Assembly: GCF_009789675.1 (NCBI RefSeq)
Contig: NZ_CP046915.1
Coordinates: 434,001 to 498,000, forward strand
Length of the DNA stretch: 64,000 bases
Reading direction: 5' to 3'
DNA from: Paraburkholderia acidisoli
GTDB lineage: Bacteria; Pseudomonadota; Gammaproteobacteria; Burkholderiales; Burkholderiaceae
In this document: one piece after another, positions 56,899 through 64,000 of the stretch
Layout of the letters: every line of letters begins with the position of its first letter
Numbering within the stretch: the stretch's first letter is position 1
The notes under the pieces: model-generated
What the model saw: only the letters and a program-made list of their open reading frames with translations
What the model was told of the DNA's origin: nothing
Databases searched by the model: none
Made by a program: the position numbers and the translations under genes

Positions 56899-57861
56899 TT
56901 ACCGCGCGGCACCATCGTAGAACGGGTGCGCGGGCGCGTCGGTGGCGCGCCATGCATAGCGACGCAGCAGCGCCACATAGCCGTCGATCACGAAGCCGCC
57001 GCATTTGTCGTGATAGTCGTCGCGCCGCAAGCGGTACGCGAGCGGCAGATGAAACCACGGCAGCCCCGGCAAATCGTGATGCACGAGATGGTAGTTGTTG
57101 TTCAGATATAGCAACCGCATGACGATGCCCGCCTCGTTGATGGCGATGCGCGCCTTCGGCGACGACGCCGCCCGATGCTCGTAGAGCGAGCGCACCATCG
57201 CCAGCCCGAGCGCGGGCCAACTGATCGCCACGAGATAGAACCACCACGGCACGCCCGCGTAACGCTGCACCGCGGCGAGCAGCAACGCGACCGCCGCAAC
57301 GTGCGCGAGCCACATCGGCAAGTGACGCGTATCGCCCGTTCGCGCCGTTTTCGCCGCGCCGGTCAGCATCGTCCCCACCGCCATCGGCGGCCCGATCACC
57401 ATGCGCCCGACGAAGCTCTTGCGCGCGCGCCACAGCACGCGTTGCCAGCGGGGCAGGCGCGTCCAGCGTGCGGGCAGCACGTAATTCGTTTCGGGGTCGA
57501 TGCCGGGCACCGTCAGCGCTTCGTCGCGGTGATGCGCCATGTGGCTCTCGCGATACAGCGTGTACGGGAACCACACCGCGAGCGGCGGCCAGCCGAGCGC
57601 CATGTTCACGCCGGCCAGGCGAGTGGGATGCCCATGAATGAGTTCGTGCTGCAGCGACATATGCCACGCGCACAACACGATCAGTAGCGGCGTGGCCGCT
57701 GGCAGGGAAAGATGGCCTGCGTGCAAACCCGTCAGCACGCCGAGCCAGCCGCCATAGATCACGGCGATAAGGAGCCACGTGGGCCACTGCGTACGCGCGG
57801 CGAAGCGTTTGCCGAGCGCGGCGATGTCGCGCGCGTGATCTGCATCGAAATATTCGGCCAT
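56899..57861 (-). CDS. Fatty acid desaturase / hydroxylase-type membrane enzyme
   Basis: A 320-aa di-iron membrane protein. Histidine boxes are HELIHGHP, HMAHHRDE and NNNYHLVHHDLPGLPWF, with hydrophobic helices between. The last box is like beta-carotene ketolase/alkane-type and DesA-like enzymes, so lipid or terpenoid oxidation is possible. It belongs to a different subgroup from the enzyme at 27489. It is divergent from the PhnD-like gene. Confidence 0.85.
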   Translation of the reverse strand: MAEYFDADHARDIAALGKRFAARTQWPTWLLIAVIYGGWLGVLTGLHAGHLSLPAATPLLIVLCAWHMSLQHELIHGHPTRLAGVNMALGWPPLAVWFPYTLYRESHMAHHRDEALTVPGIDPETNYVLPARWTRLPRWQRVLWRARKSFVGRMVIGPPMAVGTMLTGAAKTARTGDTRHLPMWLAHVAAVALLLAAVQRYAGVPWWFYLVAISWPALGLAMVRSLYEHRAASSPKARIAINEAGIVMRLLYLNNNYHLVHHDLPGLPWFHLPLAYRLRRDDYHDKCGGFVIDGYVALLRRYAWRATDAPAHPFYDGAAR

Positions 57862-58029
57862 GTCGTCAGTTCCGCGTTCGTGACGATACGGACCACGAAC
57901 CATCACCGAGCGCTCACGATAACCAGGCCCGAACCGCGCGCCAACCAACGGATTGGCATTTGCTTATTCGTTGCCGCTTCACTTCGTATGCAATGCACGA
58001 CGCGAGCCTCATCCACGTAAAATGCGTGT

Positions 58030-58863
58030 ATGAACTCGCCCGCCCGCTGGACCGCTTCTTTGCCGATGTACAACGTCACGCCGCATCACACGGCGCGATG
58101 GCGCGCGTTGTTGCACGACTGTGTAAAGGCGTTCGCCGATGCGCGCGGGCCGCGCGAGGTCAGCGTGATCGCGTCGCCCGAAGGCGCGCTGCTGCCGCAT
58201 TGGCGCGACGCGAATTTGCTGCTGTCGCAGACCTGCGGCTTCCCGTATCGCATGCTGGGGTTGGAGCGCGATGCGCAGCTCGTGGCCACGCCGATCTTCG
58301 AGGCCCCGGGCTGCGAAGGCCCGCGTTATCGCAGCGTGATCGTCGTGTCGAACGCGGCATGGCGCAACGGCGCAACGACGCTCGAAGCGTGCCGCGGTTT
58401 GCGCGCGGCCGCGAATAGCATCGACTCGCACAGCGGCATGAATGCGCTGCGTCACGCCGTGGCACCGCTCGCGCAATCCCGGCCTTTCTTCAGCTCGGTC
58501 ACATGGACAGGCTCGCATGCCGCCACGCTGCGCGCGCTCGCCGCGCAAGACGCCGACGTGGGCGCCATCGATTGCGTCACGCTGGCCTTGTTGCGCGATG
58601 CCGGGTTCGAGCCGCTGCGCCATGTGCGCGAGATTGGCATGACCGTGGATGCGCCCGGCTTGCCGCTGATCGCAGCGAAGTCGCTCGATGATTCGGATCT
58701 CGAAGCATTGCGCGACGCGCTCGATACGGCCCATGCCACCAGCCCGGCGCGCGCGCGCGAATTGCGCCTGCGTGGCTTCGCGCGGCTCACGCCCGGCGCT
58801 TACGCGGAGATCGAAACCCTCGCGCTCGCCGCGGGCGAGCAAGGCTACCCCGAACTGCGCTAA
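58030..58863 (+). CDS. PhnD-like phosphate/phosphonate-type binding protein, no signal peptide
   Basis: A 277-aa protein with the type-2 periplasmic binding fold of the PhnD group: MYNVTPHHTARWRALL, LLLSQTCGFPYR, RSVIVVSNAAW, ANSIDSHSGMNALR, GSHAATLRALAAQDADVGAIDCV. It has no signal peptide from its ATG (58030), which is unusual for a transport-binding protein, so it may be a cytoplasmic sensor or enzyme of this fold. No permease is adjacent. Function unknown. Confidence 0.75.
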   Translation: MNSPARWTASLPMYNVTPHHTARWRALLHDCVKAFADARGPREVSVIASPEGALLPHWRDANLLLSQTCGFPYRMLGLERDAQLVATPIFEAPGCEGPRYRSVIVVSNAAWRNGATTLEACRGLRAAANSIDSHSGMNALRHAVAPLAQSRPFFSSVTWTGSHAATLRALAAQDADVGAIDCVTLALLRDAGFEPLRHVREIGMTVDAPGLPLIAAKSLDDSDLEALRDALDTAHATSPARARELRLRGFARLTPGAYAEIETLALAAGEQGYPELR

Positions 58864-59084
58864 CGTGCGTTTCCGTCGCGCGCGAGGAACGCCGCGCAAC
58901 GATCCTCGGGCGTGGTGAGCCGGTCGTGATGCAGGCACAGGCGGCTCGCGCCCACGGTCGCGCCCCACGCCGAGCCGAACGACGCGAGCCCCGCGATGCG
59001 CGCTTCGAGCAGCGCGCGATCATCGGCCCAACACGCGCAACGCGTGCACGCGTCGTGGGCCACGGCGAGCACGGCGGCGCTCAT
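58860..59084 (-). CDS. Small cysteine-rich protein
   Basis: A 74-aa protein with AHDACTRCACWADD near the start and LCLHHDRLTTPEDRCAAF near the end; four cysteines and two histidines could form a metal site. This layout (CxxC...GLASFGSA...C-HHD...C) recurs in small Burkholderiaceae proteins. Its start overlaps the stop of the yeiH remnant, so it was once co-translated with it. It is convergent with the PhnD-like gene. Function unknown. Confidence 0.65.
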   Translation of the reverse strand: MSAAVLAVAHDACTRCACWADDRALLEARIAGLASFGSAWGATVGASRLCLHHDRLTTPEDRCAAFLARDGNAR

Positions 59085-59286
59085 TGGCCGAGCGCCGACC
59101 AGAACGACGCGAACACCTGCGCCGAAAGCAGATAGCCAATCACCTCGTTCACCGCCGCGCCCGCCGTGAAGGCGAGGAACGGCTTCACGCCGTGTTCGAA
59201 AGCGCTGTGAAGCGCGTGGTGAGGCCGATGCTCAGAAAGCAGAACGTGAACGCCCACGTGCGCAACGCGACGATCAACGAAACTTA
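59081..59286 (-). pseudogene. C-terminal remnant of a YeiH-family (UPF0324) membrane protein
   Basis: Two frames on the minus strand give ALRTWAFTFCFLSIGLTTRF and HGVKPFLAFTAGAAVNEVIG (then YLLSAQVF), the last two helices of YeiH-type putative sulfate exporters. They are joined by a one-base loss near 59200 (CTTTTC expected, CTTTC present). The upstream frame meets a TAA at about 59287, so most of the gene is gone; the MFS gene now ends only 20 bp away. Confidence 0.65.
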
Positions 59287-59306
59287 AATCACTTATCGAT
59301 CCAGGC

Positions 59307-60815
59307 TCATTGCCCCGGCGCGGGCTGCGCGTAATCCTCGGCGTCGATGTCGTAGCCCGACGGCTCCCAGCGAATCGCGAGCAGCACCAGCAGCGAGGCG
59401 AGCGGTGCGAGCGCGATCACCCAGAACACTTTGGTGCCGAGCGCCGCCGCGAGAATCGGAAACAGGAACAGCGAGACCGTCGACGAGGAGCGCACCAGCG
59501 TCTGATTGAACCCCACGCCAATACCGCGCAGCGAGGTCGGGTAGCTGAGCGACGCATAGGTCATGCTGTGCGAACCGGGGCCGAACCCCTGACCGAACAG
59601 ATAGCCGCCGAGCAGCAGGATCGCGAGCACGACCAGCACGCCGTTGCCCGGATGACCGATCAGCGCGAGACCGATCAGCGAAACGAATTGCAGACTGTGG
59701 CCGAGCACCGTCATCTTCCACGCGCCCACCGTGGGCGCCGTGCGCACGCCGATCAGGCCGCCCACGAACGCGAACAGCAGGTTGAGCGCGAGCGCGGCGA
59801 CGATGGTCGTGAGCGGGCCCTGTTGCAGGAAGCTCGCGATGATCACGGGCAGCCCGAAAATGATCGCGTTATAGCCGAACGACGAAGCCGCGCCGATGGT
59901 AGCCGCGAGTATCGTGCGGCGCCGGTAGGTGGCGTTGAACAGCACGCCGTAGTTGCGCCACGAAGCGGCGCGCGGTCGCGTCTGCGCCGCGTGCGGGTCG
60001 CCGCCTTGCGCGCGCTCCACCACCGCATCCACACCATACGTACGCTTGAGAATACGCGCCGCGCCTTCGAGATCGCCCTGATTCGCGGCCCACACCGGCG
60101 ACTCGCTGATATAGCGGCTGCGCACCGCGATGATGACGAGCGCCGGTACCGCGCCGAACGCGAGCGTGAGCCGCCAGAGCCAGCCCAGTTGATGCGCGGG
60201 CAGGATCGCATAGAGCCCGAGGATCAGCAGATAGCAGGTGCTCGTGGCCGCGTACCACGCGGGGCACCATGCCGCCACGCTCGCCGCCTTGTTGCCCTTG
60301 CCCGCCACGCGCGAGAACTCGGCGAGAAATGCCATGGCCACCGGCAGGTCGAGGCCCACGCCGAAGCCCATCAGAAAGCGCGCGCCGCCCAGCACCCACG
60401 CATTGGGCGCGAGACCCGCCGCGATGGCCGCGACCACGAAGAACAGCATGTCGGCCATGAACACGCGGTAGCGGCCAATGCGGTCGGTGAGATAGCCGCC
60501 GAACAGCGCGCCGAGAATCGCGCCGAAGGTGATCGCCGCGGAGACGAAGCCCACTTGCACGGGCGAGAGCGCGAATTCGCGCGCGATGTCCTTTACGCCA
60601 TAAGCCAGCGAGGTGAGATCGTAGGCGTCGAGAAACACGCCGCCGAGCGCGATGGCCAGCACGACGCGCGCATTGCTGCCCGTGGCGGCGCCCGCGTTGA
60701 CGAGGCGCGCGACGTCTTGCGCCGAGCGGATCACGGCGGGCGCCGCGGCGTGGGCGGCGTGGGCGTCGCGCGCGGCGGCATCGGCCGGAGGAGTGGGTAC
60801 CGCGATAGTGGACAT
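59307..60815 (-). CDS. MFS transporter, AAHS/sugar-type
   Basis: A 502-aa twelve-helix permease with a Pro/Ala-rich N-terminal tail of ~45 residues. It has FLDAYDLTSLAYGVKDIA (helix 1), GGYLTDRIGRYRVFMADML, FGVGLDLPVAMAFLAEF (aromatic-acid/sulfonate transporter-like) and TSLRGIGVGFNQTLVR. It is divergent from the MetQ-like gene with ~170 bp between. By context it may import an organosulfur compound used by the monooxygenase downstream (inference). Confidence 0.88.
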   Translation of the reverse strand: MSTIAVPTPPADAAARDAHAAHAAAPAVIRSAQDVARLVNAGAATGSNARVVLAIALGGVFLDAYDLTSLAYGVKDIAREFALSPVQVGFVSAAITFGAILGALFGGYLTDRIGRYRVFMADMLFFVVAAIAAGLAPNAWVLGGARFLMGFGVGLDLPVAMAFLAEFSRVAGKGNKAASVAAWCPAWYAATSTCYLLILGLYAILPAHQLGWLWRLTLAFGAVPALVIIAVRSRYISESPVWAANQGDLEGAARILKRTYGVDAVVERAQGGDPHAAQTRPRAASWRNYGVLFNATYRRRTILAATIGAASSFGYNAIIFGLPVIIASFLQQGPLTTIVAALALNLLFAFVGGLIGVRTAPTVGAWKMTVLGHSLQFVSLIGLALIGHPGNGVLVVLAILLLGGYLFGQGFGPGSHSMTYASLSYPTSLRGIGVGFNQTLVRSSSTVSLFLFPILAAALGTKVFWVIALAPLASLLVLLAIRWEPSGYDIDAEDYAQPAPGQ

Positions 60816-60988
60816 GATGACGGACGCTCGCGAAGGAGAACAATCGTGGAAGATCGCTGCATCCTAGCCAGCCTCGCGGCGCACGCAAAACGACGAATTT
60901 TGCTAAGCATTGCGCACGAAATTGGTTGGCCGCGCGCATGCCGCTCTCTAGCATCGCGTCATCTTCCACTCGTCCCGTGACGGACATC

Positions 60989-61816
60989 ATGAATAAAAGA
61001 ACCCTTCTCGCCACCACGCTGGCCACGCTCGCCCTGGGCGTCACGTTCGCCGCCGCGCCGCTCGCCCACGCCGCCGATCAAACGCTGCGCGTGGGCATCA
61101 TGTCGGGCGAAGACGAGGACGTCTGGCGCGTGGTGGCCGCCAATGCCGCGAAGCACGGCCTCAAGGTCAAGGTGACGACGTTCGCCGACTATACGCAGCC
61201 GAACGAGGCCCTCTCCGAACACGATCTCGACGCCAATTCGTTCCAGCACAAGCCCTATCTGGACGCGCAGGTCAAGGCCCGCGGCTACAAGATCGTGCCC
61301 GTGGGCTTCACCTACGTGCAGCCCATCGGCCTCTATTCGCACAAGGTGAAGTCGGTGGCGGATCTGCCGCAGAACGCCACCGTGGCCGTGCCCAACGACC
61401 CGAGCAACGAAGGCCGCTCGCTGCTGTTGCTGCAGGCGCTCGGCCTCATCACGCTGCGTGCCGACGTGGGCCTGCTGCCCACCGCGCGCGACATCGCGAA
61501 GAATCCGAAGAACCTGCGCATTCGCGAGCTCGACGCCGGTATCGTGGGCCGCTCGATCGACGACGTGGACGCCGCCGTCATCAACACCGACTGGGCCGTG
61601 AAGGCCGGTATCAAGATCCCGCAGGACCGTATCGCGCAGGAAAAGGTGCCCGGTAATCCGTATCGCAACTTCATCGCCGTGAACGAGAAGGACGCGAATG
61701 CGCCGTGGGTGCATACGCTCGTGGAGAGCTATCAGCAGGCAAACGTGGCAACGGAAATTCTCTCCGTCTATCACGGTGCAACGTTGCCTGCCTGGAAGGA
61801 TGCGCCGCAGCAGTGA
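60989..61816 (+). CDS. MetQ/NlpA-family substrate-binding protein
   Basis: A 275-aa periplasmic protein: signal peptide 1-25 (ending AHAA), then LRVGIMSGEDEDVWRVVAANAAKHGLKVKV, NEALSEHDLDANSFQHKPYLDAQ and VAVPNDPSNEGRSLLLLQALGLI, all conserved in the methionine-binding NlpA group. I see no lipobox cysteine at the cleavage site. MetI and MetN genes are not adjacent. It may bind methionine or another sulfur compound. A rho-independent terminator follows at 61859. Confidence 0.9.
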   Translation: MNKRTLLATTLATLALGVTFAAAPLAHAADQTLRVGIMSGEDEDVWRVVAANAAKHGLKVKVTTFADYTQPNEALSEHDLDANSFQHKPYLDAQVKARGYKIVPVGFTYVQPIGLYSHKVKSVADLPQNATVAVPNDPSNEGRSLLLLQALGLITLRADVGLLPTARDIAKNPKNLRIRELDAGIVGRSIDDVDAAVINTDWAVKAGIKIPQDRIAQEKVPGNPYRNFIAVNEKDANAPWVHTLVESYQQANVATEILSVYHGATLPAWKDAPQQ

Positions 61817-61858
61817 GTCCCGAGCAGTGCGTTTTGTTTAGCGCCTGCGAGAAGAACG

Positions 61859-61897
61859 AAAAGCCATTGATTCGGTATCCCGATCAACGGCTTTTTT
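61859..61897 (+). terminator. Rho-independent terminator after the MetQ-like gene
   Basis: Arms AAAAGCC (61859-61865) and GGCTTTT (61889-61895) extended by TTGAT/ATCAA and CGG/CCG with one bulge, and followed by a T-run on the plus strand. It lies 42 bp past the stop and before the convergent monooxygenase stop. Confidence 0.8.
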
Positions 61898-61912
61898 ACG
61901 TCGACAAAACCC

Positions 61913-63286
61913 TCAGACGGCTTCCGTCACCTTGCGATAGCTCGCGCCCGCATGACGTTCGGGCAAAGTCGGGCCTGCCTGAAAGAGCTTGTCGCGCAGC
62001 GTGCCTGGCGCATATTGCGTCTTGTAGAGGCCGCGCGACTGCAATTCCGGAATCACGAGGTCGACGAAATCCTCGTAGCTTTCCGGCACCACGGTACGGC
62101 TCAGATTGAAGCCGTCCACGCCGGTCTCCGCGACCCACGACTGCAGTTCGTCCGCGACCTGCGAGGCGCTGCCGAAGATGGCCGGGTAACGGCCGCCGAG
62201 TTCGAACATCTCCAGCAGCTTGCGGCGCGTCCAGCCATGCTGCTTCGCCGTGCGCGTGGCCGACTCGATGGCGTTGCCCGGCGCGTAGTCCACGGGCGCG
62301 TCCAGGTCGTACTGCGCGTAGTCGATACCGGTGCTCGAGGCGAAATGCGCGAGACCCGCCTCGCGGCTCGCGTACTGGCGATAATCCGCGTACTTCTCTC
62401 GCGCTTCCTGTTCGGTCGCGCCCGCCACCACGGCCGCGCCCACGAACACCTTCACGTCGTCGGGACGCCGCCCCGCCAGCACCAGTTGCTCGCGCAGCGC
62501 GCGCACCGTTTCGCGCGCGGCGGCGCGGTTGGGCGGCGAGATGAACACGCATTCGGCGTGGCGCGCGGCGAAACGCTGGCCGCGTCCAGAACTGCCCGCC
62601 TGGAACAGCACCGGCGTGCGTTGCGGCGAGGGCTCGGCAAGGTGATAGCCGTCCACGCGGTAATAGCGCCCGGCATGCTCGACGCGATGCACCTTGGCGG
62701 GATCGGCGAAAACGCGTGCGGCCTTGTCGCGGCGTACCGCGTCCGCCTCCCAACTGCCTTCCCACAACTTGTACAGGACTTCCAGGTATTCGTCGGCGCG
62801 ATCGTAGCGTTCGTCGTGCGGGAGCTGTTGTTCGAGACCCATCGCGCGCGCGGCGCTGTCGAGATACCCCGTGACGATGTTCCAGCCGATGCGGCCATTC
62901 GTGAGGTGATCGAGCGTCGAGAAACGCCGCGCGAGCAGATAGGGCTGCTCGTAAGTGAGATTCACCGTCACGCCGAAACCCAGATGTTCGGTGACGGCCG
63001 CCATGGCGGGCACGAGCAGTGTGGGATCGTTCACGGGCAACTGGATCGACTCGCGCAACGTGACGTCGACATTGCGCTGGTACACGTCGTACACGCCCAC
63101 GATATCGGCGAGAAACAAGCCGTCGAACAGGCCGCGTTCGAGCGTGCGCGCGAGATTGGTCCAGTACGCGAGCGTGCGGTAATCGGTCGAGCGGTCGCGC
63201 GGGTGTGTCCACAAGCCGTGGTTGATATGGCCCACGCAATTCATGTTGAATGCGTTGAGCAGAATCTGCTTGTCCGGTTTCGCCAT
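61913..63286 (-). CDS. LLM-class flavin monooxygenase, NtaA/SnaA/DszA (SoxA) type
   Basis: A 457-aa bacterial-luciferase-like enzyme that uses reduced FMN from a separate reductase. Family features: LNAFNMNCVGHINHGLWTHP at the start, GLFLADIVGVYDVY, FGVTVNLTYEQPYLLARRFSTLDHLTNGRIGWNIVTGYLDSAAR (key GWNIVT), LFQAGSSGRGQRFAARHAE. Members desulfurise dibenzothiophene sulfone or oxidise nitrilotriacetate and other sulfur/nitrogen compounds. Next to MetQ-like and MFS genes it suggests sulfur scavenging. Its own flavin reductase is not in the window. Confidence 0.9.
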   Translation of the reverse strand: MAKPDKQILLNAFNMNCVGHINHGLWTHPRDRSTDYRTLAYWTNLARTLERGLFDGLFLADIVGVYDVYQRNVDVTLRESIQLPVNDPTLLVPAMAAVTEHLGFGVTVNLTYEQPYLLARRFSTLDHLTNGRIGWNIVTGYLDSAARAMGLEQQLPHDERYDRADEYLEVLYKLWEGSWEADAVRRDKAARVFADPAKVHRVEHAGRYYRVDGYHLAEPSPQRTPVLFQAGSSGRGQRFAARHAECVFISPPNRAAARETVRALREQLVLAGRRPDDVKVFVGAAVVAGATEQEAREKYADYRQYASREAGLAHFASSTGIDYAQYDLDAPVDYAPGNAIESATRTAKQHGWTRRKLLEMFELGGRYPAIFGSASQVADELQSWVAETGVDGFNLSRTVVPESYEDFVDLVIPELQSRGLYKTQYAPGTLRDKLFQAGPTLPERHAGASYRKVTEAV

Positions 63287-63441
63287 TTGCCATGCTCCAT
63301 GCAGGATCGTCTGTCATTGGAACAGTGCGAACGCCAATTCACTACCAGTTTATTCGCGATTGCATATGCGCTTTCACGATGAGGCCGATGACACCCGGCG
63401 CGTCCAGCGCATCACGTCACGGCCCATCACATCACGTGACA

Positions 63442-64000
63442 TCACGCCGCGGCGCTTGCATCGCGCGCCGCAGCAGCCGCGGCCGCCGCGCGCGGCTGGC
63501 GCTCCAGCGCCATCACCGAAGCCGCCACGATCAGCAAACCACCCATCCACGCCGAAACCGTCAGGCGCTCGCCGAGCCACAGCACCGCGAACAGCGCGCC
63601 GAACACGGGCTCGCTGCCCATCAGCAAGGCCACGCGCGTGGGACTGCTGCGGCTCACCGCGTAGTTCTGCACGAAGAACGCGAACAGCGTGCAGGCGGCC
63701 ACGAGCCAGATCACGCTGCCCCAGAACGCGGCGTGGCCCTGCCACGCGGGCAGCGCCTGCCATTGCGCGGGCGCGACGGTGAGTGCGAGCGCGGCGCAGC
63801 CGAACGCCACCACGCCCGCCTGCACCGCCGTGATCGTGAGCGGCGGCACGGCGCCCGCGCCCATCGCGCGCTTGACGGCGCAACTCGTGAGCGCGCGCAG
63901 CAGCGCGGCGAGCACCACGAGCGCGTCGCCGGCGCTGAGCGCGACGTGGCCGCCCGTGAGCAGGAAGGCGCCCAGCATCGAGACCGCCGCCGCGCCCCAT
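63442..64000 (-). CDS. DMT/EamA-family transporter (5' partial)
   Basis: The reading frame is open to the right edge (ATG 63978 is only an internal candidate), so the N-terminus lies outside. The visible ~186 residues hold about six helices of the second EamA repeat, with the typical PTRVALLMGSEPVFGALFAVLWLGERLTVSAWMGGLLIVAASV. It is an inner-membrane exporter of metabolites, substrate unknown. The C-terminal tail is Ala-rich. Confidence 0.85.
   Translation of the reverse strand, partial: WGAAAVSMLGAFLLTGGHVALSAGDALVVLAALLRALTSCAVKRAMGAGAVPPLTITAVQAGVVAFGCAALALTVAPAQWQALPAWQGHAAFWGSVIWLVAACTLFAFFVQNYAVSRSSPTRVALLMGSEPVFGALFAVLWLGERLTVSAWMGGLLIVAASVMALERQPRAAAAAAAARDASAAA

Overview
The window is GC-rich beta-proteobacterial chromosome, most likely Paraburkholderia, Caballeronia or a close Burkholderiaceae relative. 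The basis is the protein families (Burkholderia-type porins, DUF3022- and DUF3175-like proteins, KfrA-like coiled-coil protein, phaA-phaB-phasin genes), strong G/C preference at third codon positions, and many transporter/LysR/AraC modules typical of the metabolically rich replicons of these genera. I saw no rRNA, tRNA, CRISPR array, insertion sequence or prophage. The species cannot be named from the sequence alone.

Layout. 1-5.4 kb: a MarR-GNAT fusion (cut by the left edge), then an MHS transporter and a PrpB-like lyase divergent from a PrpR-type sigma-54 activator; the shared intergenic region holds a good -24/-12 promoter and a palindromic operator cluster. 6-12.3 kb: a four-gene signalling operon (giant hybrid histidine kinase, CheR, stand-alone CheB, receiver-kinase). 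12.4-18.6 kb: sugar porter, LysE exporter, a frameshifted alpha/beta hydrolase, an AraC regulator divergent from a small protein plus quinone oxidoreductase, and small stress-type proteins. 18.8-23.1 kb: transketolase, DUF3175 protein, a periplasmic peptide and a chemoreceptor. 23.4-29.4 kb: an iron-starvation block with two Fur-like boxes, controlling a PepSY membrane protein, an operon of an unknown 169-aa protein with Mn-type superoxide dismutase and the Mn transporter MntH, and a DUF2325 protein with a fatty acid desaturase.

29.7-36.6 kb: an orphan SsuA-like binding protein, then a compact operon porin - exported hydrolase - MHS transporter - cytoplasmic paralogous hydrolase, divergent from a LysR gene with a palindromic operator. 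36.6-41.5 kb: small exported and membrane proteins, a quinone oxidoreductase/LysR pair, and an accessory patch with a PIN-toxin remnant. 41.9-52.1 kb: a catabolic island of porin, DapA-family aldolase, iron alcohol dehydrogenase, a one-frame fusion of a four-carbon acid sugar kinase to PdxA, a sodium/solute symporter, a cytoplasmic BNR/sialidase-like protein, a DeoR regulator and an SDR, closed by a strong terminator. 52.2-55.2 kb: phaB, phaA and a phasin (no phaC in the window). 55.6-58.9 kb: KfrA-like protein, a second desaturase, a PhnD-like protein. 58.9-64 kb: a yeiH remnant, MFS transporter, MetQ-like lipoprotein/binding protein, a flavin monooxygenase of the NtaA/DszA type, and a DMT transporter cut by the right edge.

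The most interesting units are the kinase-PdxA fusion and its surrounding catabolic island, the porin/two-hydrolase/transporter operon, the Fur-box sodA-mntH operon, and the fully readable sigma-54/PrpR control region.
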